Positions 1 through 5,266 are shown, counted from the first letter of the stretch. The stretch is 5,818 bases of DNA from an uncultured Oscillospiraceae bacterium (GCA_900543705.1 UQSL01000099.1:1-5818), one strand, 5' to 3'. Numbers and translations are program-made. The notes: generated by a model from the sequence alone, not told the origin.

Positions 1-505
1 CCGACCCCCCCCCCGGGCGTGCCCACCCCGCCCGGTCCCCGCCACGGACCGGCCGCTGGCCGCCGATGACCGCCGAAGGGTCCATATCCGCGCGCATCAA
101 AATCTGGGTGAGCATCGCAGTTGTCGTGGTCTTTCCGTGGGTGCCGCAGATGCAGATGGCGTTTTCAAAATGACGGGTAATCAAACCCAGCATTGTCGCA
201 CGTTCGACGACCGGAATATCATGCTCTTTGGCATACACAAGTTCCGGATTATCCTGCCGGATAGCCGCCGTATACACGACTAGATCCGTATCCCCGAGAT
301 TTTTCGCATCGTGCCCGAGCGTAATGGGAATCCCCATCTTCCGTTCCTCATTTAACGTGTCCGTTTCATTATTGTCGGAGCCTGTGATATAATACCCTCT
401 CGCGTGCAGAATCTGCACCAGAGGGTACATTCCCGAGCCTCCGATTCCAATAAAATGCAGGTGTTTTTTCCCTTGCAGGATGTTGTTATATTTTGTTTCA
501 ATCAT
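1..505 (-). CDS. murC: UDP-N-acetylmuramate--L-alanine ligase, N-terminal part (runs off the window)
   Basis: MurC adds L-alanine to UDP-N-acetylmuramic acid using ATP, the first peptide step of cytoplasmic peptidoglycan precursor synthesis. Seen: 168 codons from ATG at 505. A glycine-rich UDP-substrate loop (GIGGSGM, residues 20-26) sits in the N-terminal Rossmann domain, followed by TGSD (41-44) and the Mur-ligase ATP P-loop GTHGKTTT (121-128) opening the central domain. Family members run about 450-460 residues, so roughly the first third is here. ATG 505 is chosen over in-frame GTG 514 and ATG 520 because GGGAG (518-514) then sits 8 bases upstream as ribosome binding site. The coding match is excellent to residue 149 (VIGG). 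Beyond it (window bases 1-58) the frame stays open, but the peptide becomes G/R/P-rich and keeps only a ghost of the expected P..GG.R.G pattern, suggesting poor sequence at the contig edge. Identity is firm; the last ~19 residues are not trustworthy. Confidence 0.95.
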   Translation of the reverse strand, partial: MIETKYNNILQGKKHLHFIGIGGSGMYPLVQILHARGYYITGSDNNETDTLNEERKMGIPITLGHDAKNLGDTDLVVYTAAIRQDNPELVYAKEHDIPVVERATMLGLITRHFENAICICGTHGKTTTTAMLTQILMRADMDPSAVIGGQRPVRGGDRAGWARPGGGS

Positions 506-618
506 CTGTAACACTCCCATTATGTGTTTTAGTGGGCTGTCAAGCCGTTTTTCCTACAGCCGTTCCACTAATCCTTGCATTTTTATTTCCAGCTGTTTTT
601 CCTTTACACTCCATTTCT

Positions 619-624
619 ATTATA
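619..624 (-). promoter_or_regulatory. Candidate -10 box for murC
   Basis: On the minus strand this reads TATAAT, a perfect sigma-A -10 hexamer, about 115 bases before the murC ATG. The best -35 at 17 bases spacing is only TTTATT, so the promoter is moderate. A TTGACA closer to murC (543-538) lacks any acceptable -10 at 16-18 bases. Confidence 0.35.
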
Positions 625-632
625 TTGTTTTG

Positions 633-661
633 GAAGGATAAAATAAACAGTTTTGTGTAAT
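633..661 (+). promoter_or_regulatory. Candidate sigma-H-like promoter for spoVG
   Basis: GAAGGATAA (633-641) matches the published sigma-H -35 consensus RnAGGAwWW at every position. GTGTAAT (655-661) matches the -10 consensus RnnGAAT except for T in place of G. The spacer is 13 bases against the usual 11-12. spoVG is the classical sigma-H target in Bacillus, which raises the prior. No good sigma-A pair was found elsewhere between 505 and 762. The implied 5' leader is about 95 bases. The assignment to this organism is inference. Confidence 0.35.
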
Positions 662-744
662 TTTGTTTTCTTTCCCTTCCATTTTCTCTGTTTTCTCTTC
701 GCATAATTTAGCATGGCGGGTCAAATACTATCAGTAAAACATCT

Positions 745-750
745 GGGAGG
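745..750 (+). promoter_or_regulatory. spoVG ribosome binding site, long spacing
   Basis: GGGAGG lies 12 bases before ATG 763, longer than the usual 6-9. No ATG, GTG or TTG lies closer in frame. An ATT codon at 754 would fit the spacing, but I do not propose it as the start. Confidence 0.6.
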
Positions 751-762
751 ACAATTCTAGTT

Positions 763-1062
763 ATGGAAGTATCAGACATCAAAATTCGCAGAACCTATGA
801 CCAAGGACGGCTGCGCGCCGTTGTTTCCATTACCGTAGGAGGAGATTTAGCCGTACATGACATCAAGATCATCGAAGGGGATGACCGGATGTTTGTCGCC
901 ATGCCGAGCAGAAGGGAAAACGGACGTTTTTGCGATATAGTCCACCCAATCACCGCGGCAGCGCGCCATGAGATGGAAAGAAAGATTCTCGATGCCTATC
1001 TGAGTTTTCAGAAAAAACAAGAAACATCCTCACAACTCCCGCATTTTCCAGAGGAATACTAA
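763..1062 (+). CDS. spoVG: SpoVG family regulatory protein
   Basis: SpoVG is a small nucleic-acid-binding regulator, first known from its effect on septation and spore cortex formation in Bacillus and later shown to affect virulence and capsule genes in other Firmicutes. Seen: 99 residues, close to the usual 84-100. The family core is clear: an N-terminal MEVSDIKIRR strand, the strands around VHDIKIIEG (about 31-39), MFVAMPSRR (43-51), and FCDIVHPIT (56-64), then a C-terminal helix (about 67-85). The tail after residue 85 is polar, glutamine-rich and probably disordered. ATG 763 has GGGAGG upstream at 12 bases. The gene is monocistronic here: it diverges from murC, converges on ilvE, and ends before a bidirectional terminator at 1193-1231. 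Family assignment is secure; targets in this organism are unknown. Confidence 0.95.
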   Translation: MEVSDIKIRRTYDQGRLRAVVSITVGGDLAVHDIKIIEGDDRMFVAMPSRRENGRFCDIVHPITAAARHEMERKILDAYLSFQKKQETSSQLPHFPEEY

Positions 1063-1192
1063 TGTAAATATTATGTTTTCACTGCCGTGCGGGTAAATAC
1101 TCCTGCGCAGAGAAACAACAGGGTAAAGTTTTTCCGTGAAAAGCACATTACCCAGTACCTGCCAGAACCACATAAATTCCCGTTTTCCCCAC

Positions 1193-1231
1193 AAAAAAAA
1201 GAACCGATACCAACCGTATCGGTTCTTTTTT
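1193..1231. terminator. Bidirectional intrinsic terminator between spoVG and ilvE
   Basis: A perfect 10-bp stem, GAACCGATAC (1201-1210) with GTATCGGTTC (1216-1225), has loop CAACC. It is flanked by eight A (1193-1200) and six T (1226-1231), so the flanks can extend the stem and serve either strand. It lies 130 bases after the spoVG stop and 13 bases after the ilvE stop. Bases 1063-1192 hold no gene. A weak inverted repeat there (GGGTAA 1121-1126, TTACCC 1148-1153) has no T-run. Confidence 0.92.
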
Positions 1232-1243
1232 CATGAGAAAGTA

Positions 1244-2314
1244 TTAGTTTACTTCGTAAGCCCAGCCGAATTTGTCTTCGCCATAGCCCCACTGGATAGC
1301 GGTCAGCTCATCATAGATGCGCTGGGACAGCTTGCCGATTTCTCCGCCGCCGATTTTCATAATCTTGTCGCGCCACTTAAGTACACCGATCGGGGAAATA
1401 ACAGCTGCGGTTCCGGTCCCGAATGCCTCTTCCAGTCTACCTTCGTCATAGGCCTTGGAGACCTCATCAATCGAGAGCTTTCTCTCCACAACCGGGTAAC
1501 CCCAGGAACGAACCAGCTCGATGGCGGATTTACGGGTAACACCCGGGAGGATACTTCCATTGAGTTCCGGTGTGAGAACCTCACCGTTTATCTTAAAGAA
1601 CACATTCATGGTTCCGACTTCTTCGATATACTTCTTTTCCACGCCGTCAAGCCAGAGAACCTGAGTATACTGCTGTTCTTCCGCTTCCTCCTGCGCTTTA
1701 AGGGAAGAAGCATAGTTGCCGGAGGTTTTCGCAAAACCGGTTCCGCCGCGGACTGCACGGACATAGTTTTGCTCAACATAAATTTTGACCGGGTTAAGCC
1801 CCTCTTTGTAATAAGCGCCAACCGGGGAAAGGATGATAATAAACAAGTAATGCTCCGCCGGATGTACGCCCAGCTTCGCATCAGTTGCAATGATGAATGG
1901 ACGGATATACAGGGAAGTTCCCTCCTGGTGCGGAATCCAGTCTTTTTCCACATGAAGCAGGGTGGTCAGTGCCTGAAGGAGGAAGCCCTCATCCATTTTG
2001 GGGATGCAAAGGCGCTCATTAGAATTGTTGAGACGCTTAAAATTTTCCTGCGGACGGAATAACAAAATCCGGTTGTCACGGGTTCTATATGCTTTCATGC
2101 CCTCAAAAACTTCCTGACCGTAATGCAGAATCATAGCGGCCGGGTCAAGGGACAGGGGGCCGTACGGTACGATTCGAGCGTCATGCCAGCCCTCGCCTTT
2201 ATCGTAGTTCATAATGAACATGTGATCTGTGAAGATGGTTCCAAAGTCGAGTGCATTTTCATTTTTTGGCTTTTCTTTTAATGTCTTCGCAAGTTCGATT
2301 TTGATATTGCTCAT
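1244..2314 (-). CDS. ilvE: Branched-chain amino acid aminotransferase (class IV PLP enzyme)
   Basis: This cytoplasmic enzyme reversibly transfers the amino group between glutamate and the 2-oxo acids of leucine, isoleucine and valine. Seen: 356 residues, normal for the long (eukaryote-like, BCAT II) subgroup. An N-terminal domain carries YGPLSLDPAA (51-60) and HYGQEVFEGMKAYR (64-77). GGTGFAKTSGNY (190-201) holds the expected PLP-Schiff-base lysine, K196. The class IV signature EEVGTMNVFF (231-240) follows, then GSILPGVTR (253-261) and the phosphate-side FGTGTAAVISPIG (298-310). ATG 2314 is supported by GGGGG (2326-2322) 7 bases upstream and a near-consensus promoter behind it. The gene stands alone between that promoter and a terminator, away from other ilv/leu genes. 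The leader is only ~35 bases, so no T-box or attenuator fits. A D-amino-acid aminotransferase or aminodeoxychorismate lyase is unlikely given the length and motifs. Confidence 0.96.
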   Translation of the reverse strand: MSNIKIELAKTLKEKPKNENALDFGTIFTDHMFIMNYDKGEGWHDARIVPYGPLSLDPAAMILHYGQEVFEGMKAYRTRDNRILLFRPQENFKRLNNSNERLCIPKMDEGFLLQALTTLLHVEKDWIPHQEGTSLYIRPFIIATDAKLGVHPAEHYLFIIILSPVGAYYKEGLNPVKIYVEQNYVRAVRGGTGFAKTSGNYASSLKAQEEAEEQQYTQVLWLDGVEKKYIEEVGTMNVFFKINGEVLTPELNGSILPGVTRKSAIELVRSWGYPVVERKLSIDEVSKAYDEGRLEEAFGTGTAAVISPIGVLKWRDKIMKIGGGEIGKLSQRIYDELTAIQWGYGEDKFGWAYEVN

Positions 2315-2357
2315 ATCAATGCCCCCAATTTACTATCTATATACGGATAATGTATTT

Positions 2358-2386
2358 ATTATATCAACCTGTTAAAGCGTTTTCAA
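2358..2386 (-). promoter_or_regulatory. Sigma-A promoter of ilvE
   Basis: On the minus strand, TTGAAA (2386-2381) and TATAAT (2363-2358) are separated by exactly 17 bases. Transcription would start near 2350, leaving a leader of about 35 bases before ATG 2314. The -10 is perfect and the -35 matches five of six. Confidence 0.8.
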
Positions 2387-2499
2387 CTCGTTGTGAAAAA
2401 CAAAATAGACAATCTTTCCGATCATGCCGGCAGAATGGGCGACAGACAAGTTTTTCATCTGACACCGATACTTTTTCCCGGGTTCCCTCTCTCCATATC

Positions 2500-2528
2500 T
2501 TGATGAACAACGTGAATTATGCTAAGAT
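2500..2528 (+). promoter_or_regulatory. Candidate sigma-A promoter of the cation efflux gene
   Basis: TTGATG (2500-2505) and TAAGAT (2523-2528) are spaced 17 bases apart, with an extended -10 TGC at 2520-2522. Start would be near 2535, giving a leader of about 88 bases. The rest of the 308-base gap between ilvE and this gene (2315-2622) holds the ilvE promoter and nothing else I recognise. I could not identify a manganese riboswitch or a clear metal-regulator operator in the leader. Confidence 0.55.
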
Positions 2529-2608
2529 AGACGGAATCCCAAGTTTACATGGTATTCCAGTGCTGCTTATCAATAGGAAAGGGCAAAACGGCGAATATTA
2601 TCGAAAAC

Positions 2609-2613
2609 GGAGG
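2609..2613 (+). promoter_or_regulatory. Ribosome binding site that fixes the cation efflux start
   Basis: GGAGG sits 9 bases before ATG 2623. The frame is open back to an ATG at 2350, but that codon lies at the ilvE transcription start with no comparable site. It would also add 91 residues unlike any transporter N-terminus, so 2623 is the start. Confidence 0.85.
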
Positions 2614-2622
2614 CCATATACA

Positions 2623-3807
2623 ATGACAGATTTTCTCATGAAACGGCTGATAAAAGACTATGACCAAGTACAGGATCCGGCAGTGCGGTCCCGCTATGGC
2701 ATGGCAAGCGGGATTGTCGGTATTCTCGTCAATCTGTTGCTCTTTGCAGGCAAAGGCATCGTTGGGTTGCTCAGCGCCAGCATTTCCATTGTCACGGACG
2801 CTTTTAACAACCTGTCCGATGCCGGAAGTTCCATTATCACCCTGCTTGGGTTCAAGATTGCCTCCAAGCCCGCTGATAAAGACCATCCTTTCGGACACGG
2901 CCGCTCAGAATATGTAGCCGGCCTTATCATTGCCTTTCTGATTTTGATTCTTGGCTTTGAGCTTGGAAAGTCCTCCATCGAAAAAATCCTGCATCCTGAG
3001 GCAGTGGACGCCAGTATCGTTACGGTTATTATCCTGATCGGCAGCATCCTCTGCAAAGTCTGGCTATGTCTGTTCAACCGAAAACTTGGTAAACGGATAG
3101 ACTCATCCACCATCCTTGCAACCTCGCAGGACAGCCTCAACGATGTTGTCGCCACTTCCGCCGTTCTACTCTCCACGGTTATCTCCATGCTGACACCGCT
3201 GGAACTAGACGGTTATATGGGTGTACTGGTCGCACTCTTTATCCTCAAATCCGGTATTGACGTGGTGCGGGACACCCTAAATCCACTGCTTGGCGAAGCG
3301 CCGGATTCCGAACTGGTCACCATGATTTCTAAAGAAGTGCTTTCCTACGATGGAGTTATCGGCATTCACGATCTGGTCGTACACAATTACGGTCCCGGCA
3401 GAATCTTTGCCACCGTCCACATCGAAGTGGATTCTTCTGTAGACATTCTCATTAGCCACGACATCGTGGACAACATTGAGCGGGACTTTGCTGCAAAACA
3501 TGACATCCAGCTTGTCGGCCATCTTGACCCGCTCGTCACAGATGATGAAACAGTCAATGGCCTAAAAGTATTCGGGCTCGTGAGTGTGAGAAAAGTCAAT
3601 CCCGCTATGAGTATCCATGATTTCCGTGCTGTAGTCGGGGAAACCCATTCCAATTTAATTTTCGACGTCATGGTCCCCATCGACTGCCCGATCACCAACC
3701 GTGACCTTTGCACGGAAATTGAACGGCAAATCAAAACGAAGGACAATCGGCTGTTCACGGTCATCACAGTCGACCGCGGATATGAAGTGGACTACAACGA
3801 ACGATAA
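2623..3807 (+). CDS. Cation diffusion facilitator, probable manganese-type exporter with extended C-terminus
   Basis: An inner-membrane antiporter exporting divalent metal. Seen: 394 residues. Six membrane segments lie near 26-48, 50-78, 97-116, 130-152, 170-190 and 195-215. TM2 carries DAFNNLSD (59-66) and TM5 carries SQDSLNDV (168-175), giving transport-site residues N62, D66, D170 and D174. HPFGHGR (88-94) follows TM2. Zinc-type members such as YiiP have His in the first TM5 position; Asp there is the usual mark of manganese CDFs, so manganese is inferred. The first cytoplasmic domain (about 225-302) keeps counterparts of all YiiP metal ligands: H249, H266, H279, H300 and D302. Residues 311-390 form an additional domain resembling a repeat of it. 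Typical short CDFs are ~300 residues. Its stop is 13 bases before a tiny membrane-protein ORF, so the two are probably co-transcribed. Family certain, metal moderately so. Confidence 0.93.
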   Translation: MTDFLMKRLIKDYDQVQDPAVRSRYGMASGIVGILVNLLLFAGKGIVGLLSASISIVTDAFNNLSDAGSSIITLLGFKIASKPADKDHPFGHGRSEYVAGLIIAFLILILGFELGKSSIEKILHPEAVDASIVTVIILIGSILCKVWLCLFNRKLGKRIDSSTILATSQDSLNDVVATSAVLLSTVISMLTPLELDGYMGVLVALFILKSGIDVVRDTLNPLLGEAPDSELVTMISKEVLSYDGVIGIHDLVVHNYGPGRIFATVHIEVDSSVDILISHDIVDNIERDFAAKHDIQLVGHLDPLVTDDETVNGLKVFGLVSVRKVNPAMSIHDFRAVVGETHSNLIFDVMVPIDCPITNRDLCTEIERQIKTKDNRLFTVITVDRGYEVDYNER

Positions 3808-3820
3808 GGAGTTGAGGACT

Positions 3821-3982
3821 ATGAAGCACAAACTCAATCTCCTGGTTTTGGGCTCAGTACTGTGTATGGTCATCGGTGCCCGACTGCTTCTTGGACTCCT
3901 TGGATAGACAGGAGTTTATACCTTCCGCTTTGGCATTGGCGGATTTTTCACCCTTGTGCTTCTCACTATCGAGCGCAGATAG
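3821..3982 (+). pseudogene. Small two-segment membrane protein interrupted by in-frame TAG
   Basis: I do not recognise the family. ATG 3821 has AAGGAG (3806-3811) 9 bases upstream, overlapping the transporter's stop, so translation initiation looks genuine. Reading gives 28 residues (MKHKLNLLVLGSVLCMVIGA, then RLLLGLLG), a single hydrophobic segment, then TAG at 3905-3907. The same frame continues 24 more codons with TGVYTFRFGIGG and a second hydrophobic stretch FFTLVLLTIERR, ending at a second TAG (3980-3982). Read through, it would be a 53-residue protein with two membrane helices, a glycine-rich turn and a basic tail. One C-to-T change (CAG to TAG) would explain the break. Alternatives: a real 28-residue peptide, a base error, or readthrough. 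TAG is an ordinary stop elsewhere here (the lipoprotein ends in it). Placement 13 bases after a metal exporter suggests, but does not show, a linked role. Confidence 0.6.
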
Positions 3983-3991
3983 GATGAACGG

Positions 3992-4009
3992 TTTGAGACA
4001 ACTCTCAAA
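3992..4009 (+). repeat. Small inverted repeat after the transporter operon
   Basis: TTTGAGA (3992-3998) and TCTCAAA (4003-4009) form a perfect 7-bp stem with loop CAAC. There is no T-run, so it is not an intrinsic terminator by itself; it may stabilise the mRNA 3' end. The rest of 3983-4048 holds nothing I recognise. Confidence 0.4.
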
Positions 4010-4048
4010 TCCAATAAGTACCAGTGGAGATCATTGCTGTGTCCAGTT

Positions 4049-4087
4049 AAAAAAACGCAGGCTTGTAAAACAAGCCTGCGTTTTCTT
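4049..4087. terminator. Bidirectional intrinsic terminator shared by rnpB and the transporter operon
   Basis: A perfect 11-bp stem, CGCAGGCTTGT (4056-4066) with ACAAGCCTGCG (4070-4080), has loop AAA. On the minus strand seven U follow (from A 4049-4055), making it a strong terminator just past the rnpB 3' end. On the plus strand TTTTCTT (4081-4087) follows, so it also ends the transporter/small-protein transcript. Confidence 0.93.
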
Positions 4088-4089
4088 GG

Positions 4090-4449
4090 TTCTGAGCAAA
4101 TCTGTAAGCCGAGTTCTGTATTGGATGACAATCTTTCTTGGCTGCCTGTTGCCAGTACAGCTCCAGCCACCTTGTTGAAAACGCGCCGAGCAGACGCTGT
4201 GTTTTCTGTGCGGTGTTGCACCGGGTAGGGTTTACATGGCCGCATGGTCTCCCATGCGCCGGTGAGCTCTTACCTCACCTTTCCACCCTTACCTCCGGCT
4301 GTAAAGCCGGAGGCGGTATCTCTCTGTTGCACTTGCCCTGAAGTCGCCTTCGGCGGCCGTTAGCCGCTGCCCTGCTCTATGGTGCTCGGACTTTCCTCAG
4401 GCGCCTGCCTTTCGGCGGTGACGCCCGCTGCCATCTGGTTTACTCAGAA
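4090..4449 (-). ncRNA. rnpB: RNase P catalytic RNA, bacterial type A
   Basis: The RNA subunit of RNase P removes 5' leaders from pre-tRNAs, with protein RnpA. Seen on the minus strand: the P4 strand GAGGAAAGTCC (4398-4388) and its distal partner with ACAGAA (4119-4114), followed by CTCGGCTTACAG. The specificity-domain run AGTGCAACAGAGAG is followed by ACCGCC, and GGTAAGAGCTCACCG comes next, all nearly as in the E. coli type A RNA. A 9-bp P12 hairpin spans 4292-4313. Closing stem P1 pairs about 4449-4439 with 4100-4090 (11 pairs, one G-U). This sets the ends, giving about 360 nucleotides, normal for the class; exact mature ends could differ by a few bases. Type A is the form found in Clostridia, unlike type B of Bacillus. 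Apparent short ORFs across this stretch are artefacts of the structured RNA. Confidence 0.97.
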
Positions 4450-4467
4450 AAAAGGCGTAACCGCCTT
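4448..4467 (-). terminator. Terminator-like hairpin of the TM2 gene, abutting rnpB
   Basis: On the minus strand AAGGCG (4467-4462) and CGCCTT (4457-4452) form a perfect 6-bp stem with loop GTTA, and the U-run continues to 4448. It lies 11 bases after the TM2-protein stop codon. Its U-run overlaps the first bases of the rnpB P1 stem, so any transcript of the upstream gene should end exactly where rnpB begins. Confidence 0.7.
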
Positions 4468-4478
4468 CATCCACGTTA

Positions 4479-4892
4479 TCAGCGCATGAGCAGATAGCCC
4501 TGCCCATCCCGATCAATGCTGCCCGTCAGGAGTAAAATACCCTCGATAAGCCCCCAGATTGCCGAAACGAAAGATAATACTCCGCACGACAAAAGGGAGA
4601 TGAGCAGCTGTGCCACCGCCTTACCGGTATAACCGAGATAAAAATTATGGACTCCCAATGTTCCTAAAAAGATTCCGAGAATCCCGGCGGCAACAGCGGA
4701 TTTACTGGAATACATCTGTGGTGCCTGTCCCCAGTTGAGATTATACCCACACTTTACGCAGATCCCCATGTTGGGGCCGGTCGGCGTGGCACAGTTGGGA
4801 CAGAAATTCCTGCCGGCGCCCACAGGCACGCCGCAGTTGGTACATACATTTGCACCGGGTAGGAGCATTGCTCCGCAATTTCTGCAATACAT
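4479..4892 (-). CDS. Zinc-ribbon and TM2-domain membrane protein
   Basis: 137 residues. The N-terminal part has four CxxC knuckles at C3/C6, C17/C20, C31/C34 and C45/C48, spaced exactly 14 residues apart: two zinc ribbons in tandem, each expected to bind one Zn. After a short linker comes a TM2 domain: a helix at about 64-80, the family motif GVHNFYLG (80-87), a second helix region at about 91-124, and the closing SIDRDGQG (125-132). TM2 proteins are small bacterial membrane proteins of mostly unknown function; the ribbons may recruit a partner at the membrane, which is inference. ATG 4892 is supported by GGAG (4901-4898) 5 bases upstream and by the CxxC starting at residue 3. It ends at TGA just before a terminator and rnpB. 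Domain assignment is strong; cellular role unknown. Confidence 0.9.
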   Translation of the reverse strand: MYCRNCGAMLLPGANVCTNCGVPVGAGRNFCPNCATPTGPNMGICVKCGYNLNWGQAPQMYSSKSAVAAGILGIFLGTLGVHNFYLGYTGKAVAQLLISLLSCGVLSFVSAIWGLIEGILLLTGSIDRDGQGYLLMR

Positions 4893-4947
4893 AGAATCTC
4901 CGCTTTCTTTATCTTACCACAAATATACTGATTTTGAAAGTAGTTCT

Positions 4948-4976
4948 ATGATAGCATAAGTCCTATAAAAAAACAA
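4948..4976 (-). promoter_or_regulatory. Candidate promoter of the TM2 gene
   Basis: On the minus strand TTGTTT (4976-4971) and TATCAT (4953-4948) are 17 bases apart, with extended -10 TGC (4956-4954). Start would be near 4941, leaving a leader of about 49 bases. The -35 is weak and the extended -10 is the main support. Confidence 0.5.
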
Positions 4977-5040
4977 ACTATTCGACACCAAATTATTAAA
5001 AACTTTAATGTTTCAGTTTTCTTAAGGAATTTAAAAAGAC

Positions 5041-5069
5041 TTTACATTTTTTGAAAAAAATAGTATATT
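5041..5069 (+). promoter_or_regulatory. Sigma-A promoter of the lipoprotein transcript
   Basis: TTTACA (5041-5046) and TATATT (5064-5069) are spaced 17 bases, each matching five of six consensus bases, in a very AT-rich stretch. Start would be near 5076, about 190 bases before the lipoprotein ATG. A short inverted repeat, GGAA (5078-5081) and TTCC (5087-5090), lies at the predicted start. A second -10-like TATAGT (5105-5110) has no usable -35. Confidence 0.6.
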
Positions 5070-5143
5070 TTGATTGAGGAAGATGTTTCCAATGTATTGT
5101 TTTTTATAGTAACTTATACAGCAAACAGGAAAAGAGGTGCAAA

Positions 5144-5191
5144 ATGAAAAAGAAAAGCCCCACACCGGCTGGATCCAGCATGGCGACGTAA
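5144..5191 (+). CDS. Possible 15-residue leader ORF
   Basis: ATG 5144 follows AAAGAGGTG (5131-5139), a strong ribosome binding site at ideal spacing, and starts the peptide MKKKSPTPAGSSMAT ending at TAA (5189-5191). It matches nothing I know. A perfect 12-base palindrome (GCTGGATCCAGC, 5168-5179) lies within it. The downstream lipoprotein ATG is in the same frame with no further stop between, so readthrough would give a fused protein. It could be a regulatory leader peptide, the relic of a longer small gene, or chance. An overlapping alternative from GTG 5137 in another frame has no proper ribosome binding site and runs into the lipoprotein. Bases 5192-5250 hold a bulged inverted repeat (CATGC 5227-5231, GCATG 5235-5239) and nothing else recognised. 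Confidence 0.35.
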   Translation: MKKKSPTPAGSSMAT

Positions 5192-5250
5192 AGTGTAGTC
5201 ATCCCGTTTATCTGTCAGCACACCGACATGCTGGGCATGGTGAACAGCCG

Positions 5251-5257
5251 AAAGGAG
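5251..5257 (+). promoter_or_regulatory. Ribosome binding site that fixes the lipoprotein start
   Basis: AAAGGAG sits 9 bases before ATG 5267, the first codon of a textbook lipoprotein signal. The upstream in-frame ATG 5228 has no such site and would bury the signal peptide behind 13 polar residues. Confidence 0.85.
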
Positions 5258-5266
5258 AGGACCCCT

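Noticed and set aside
538..543. TTGACA on the minus strand close to murC as a -35 box
   Set aside because: No -10-like hexamer occurs 16-18 bases downstream; at 17 bases it reads ATGGGA at the ribosome binding site.
534..562. GGCTGT/ACAGCC inverted repeat with a T-run in the murC-spoVG gap, considered as a terminator
   Set aside because: The stem is 4-6 bp with a long loop, and no gene ends into it on the plus strand.
1136..2062. A 308-codon plus-strand ORF across ilvE
   Set aside because: It lies antisense within ilvE, whose product has all class IV aminotransferase motifs. The antisense peptide has no recognisable domain and begins before the terminator.
2350..2622. A 91-codon N-terminal extension of the cation efflux protein, open in frame from ATG 2350
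   Set aside because: The ATG lies at the ilvE transcription start, has no ribosome binding site, the peptide is unlike a transporter N-terminus, and the predicted promoter lies inside it. GGAGG before ATG 2623 decides the start.
2535..2622. Manganese riboswitch in the cation efflux leader
   Set aside because: The ~88-base leader is short and I could not identify the expected conserved loops or a terminator/antiterminator pair.
3905..3907. TAG decoded as an amino acid (pyrrolysine-type recoding)
   Set aside because: The lipoprotein ends normally in TAG at 5738-5740 and no recoding element is visible. Mutation or base error is simpler.
3876..4341. Several ORFs of 64-109 codons on both strands over 3876-4341
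   Set aside because: They cover the terminator and rnpB, whose RNA motifs are unmistakable. They lack ribosome binding sites.
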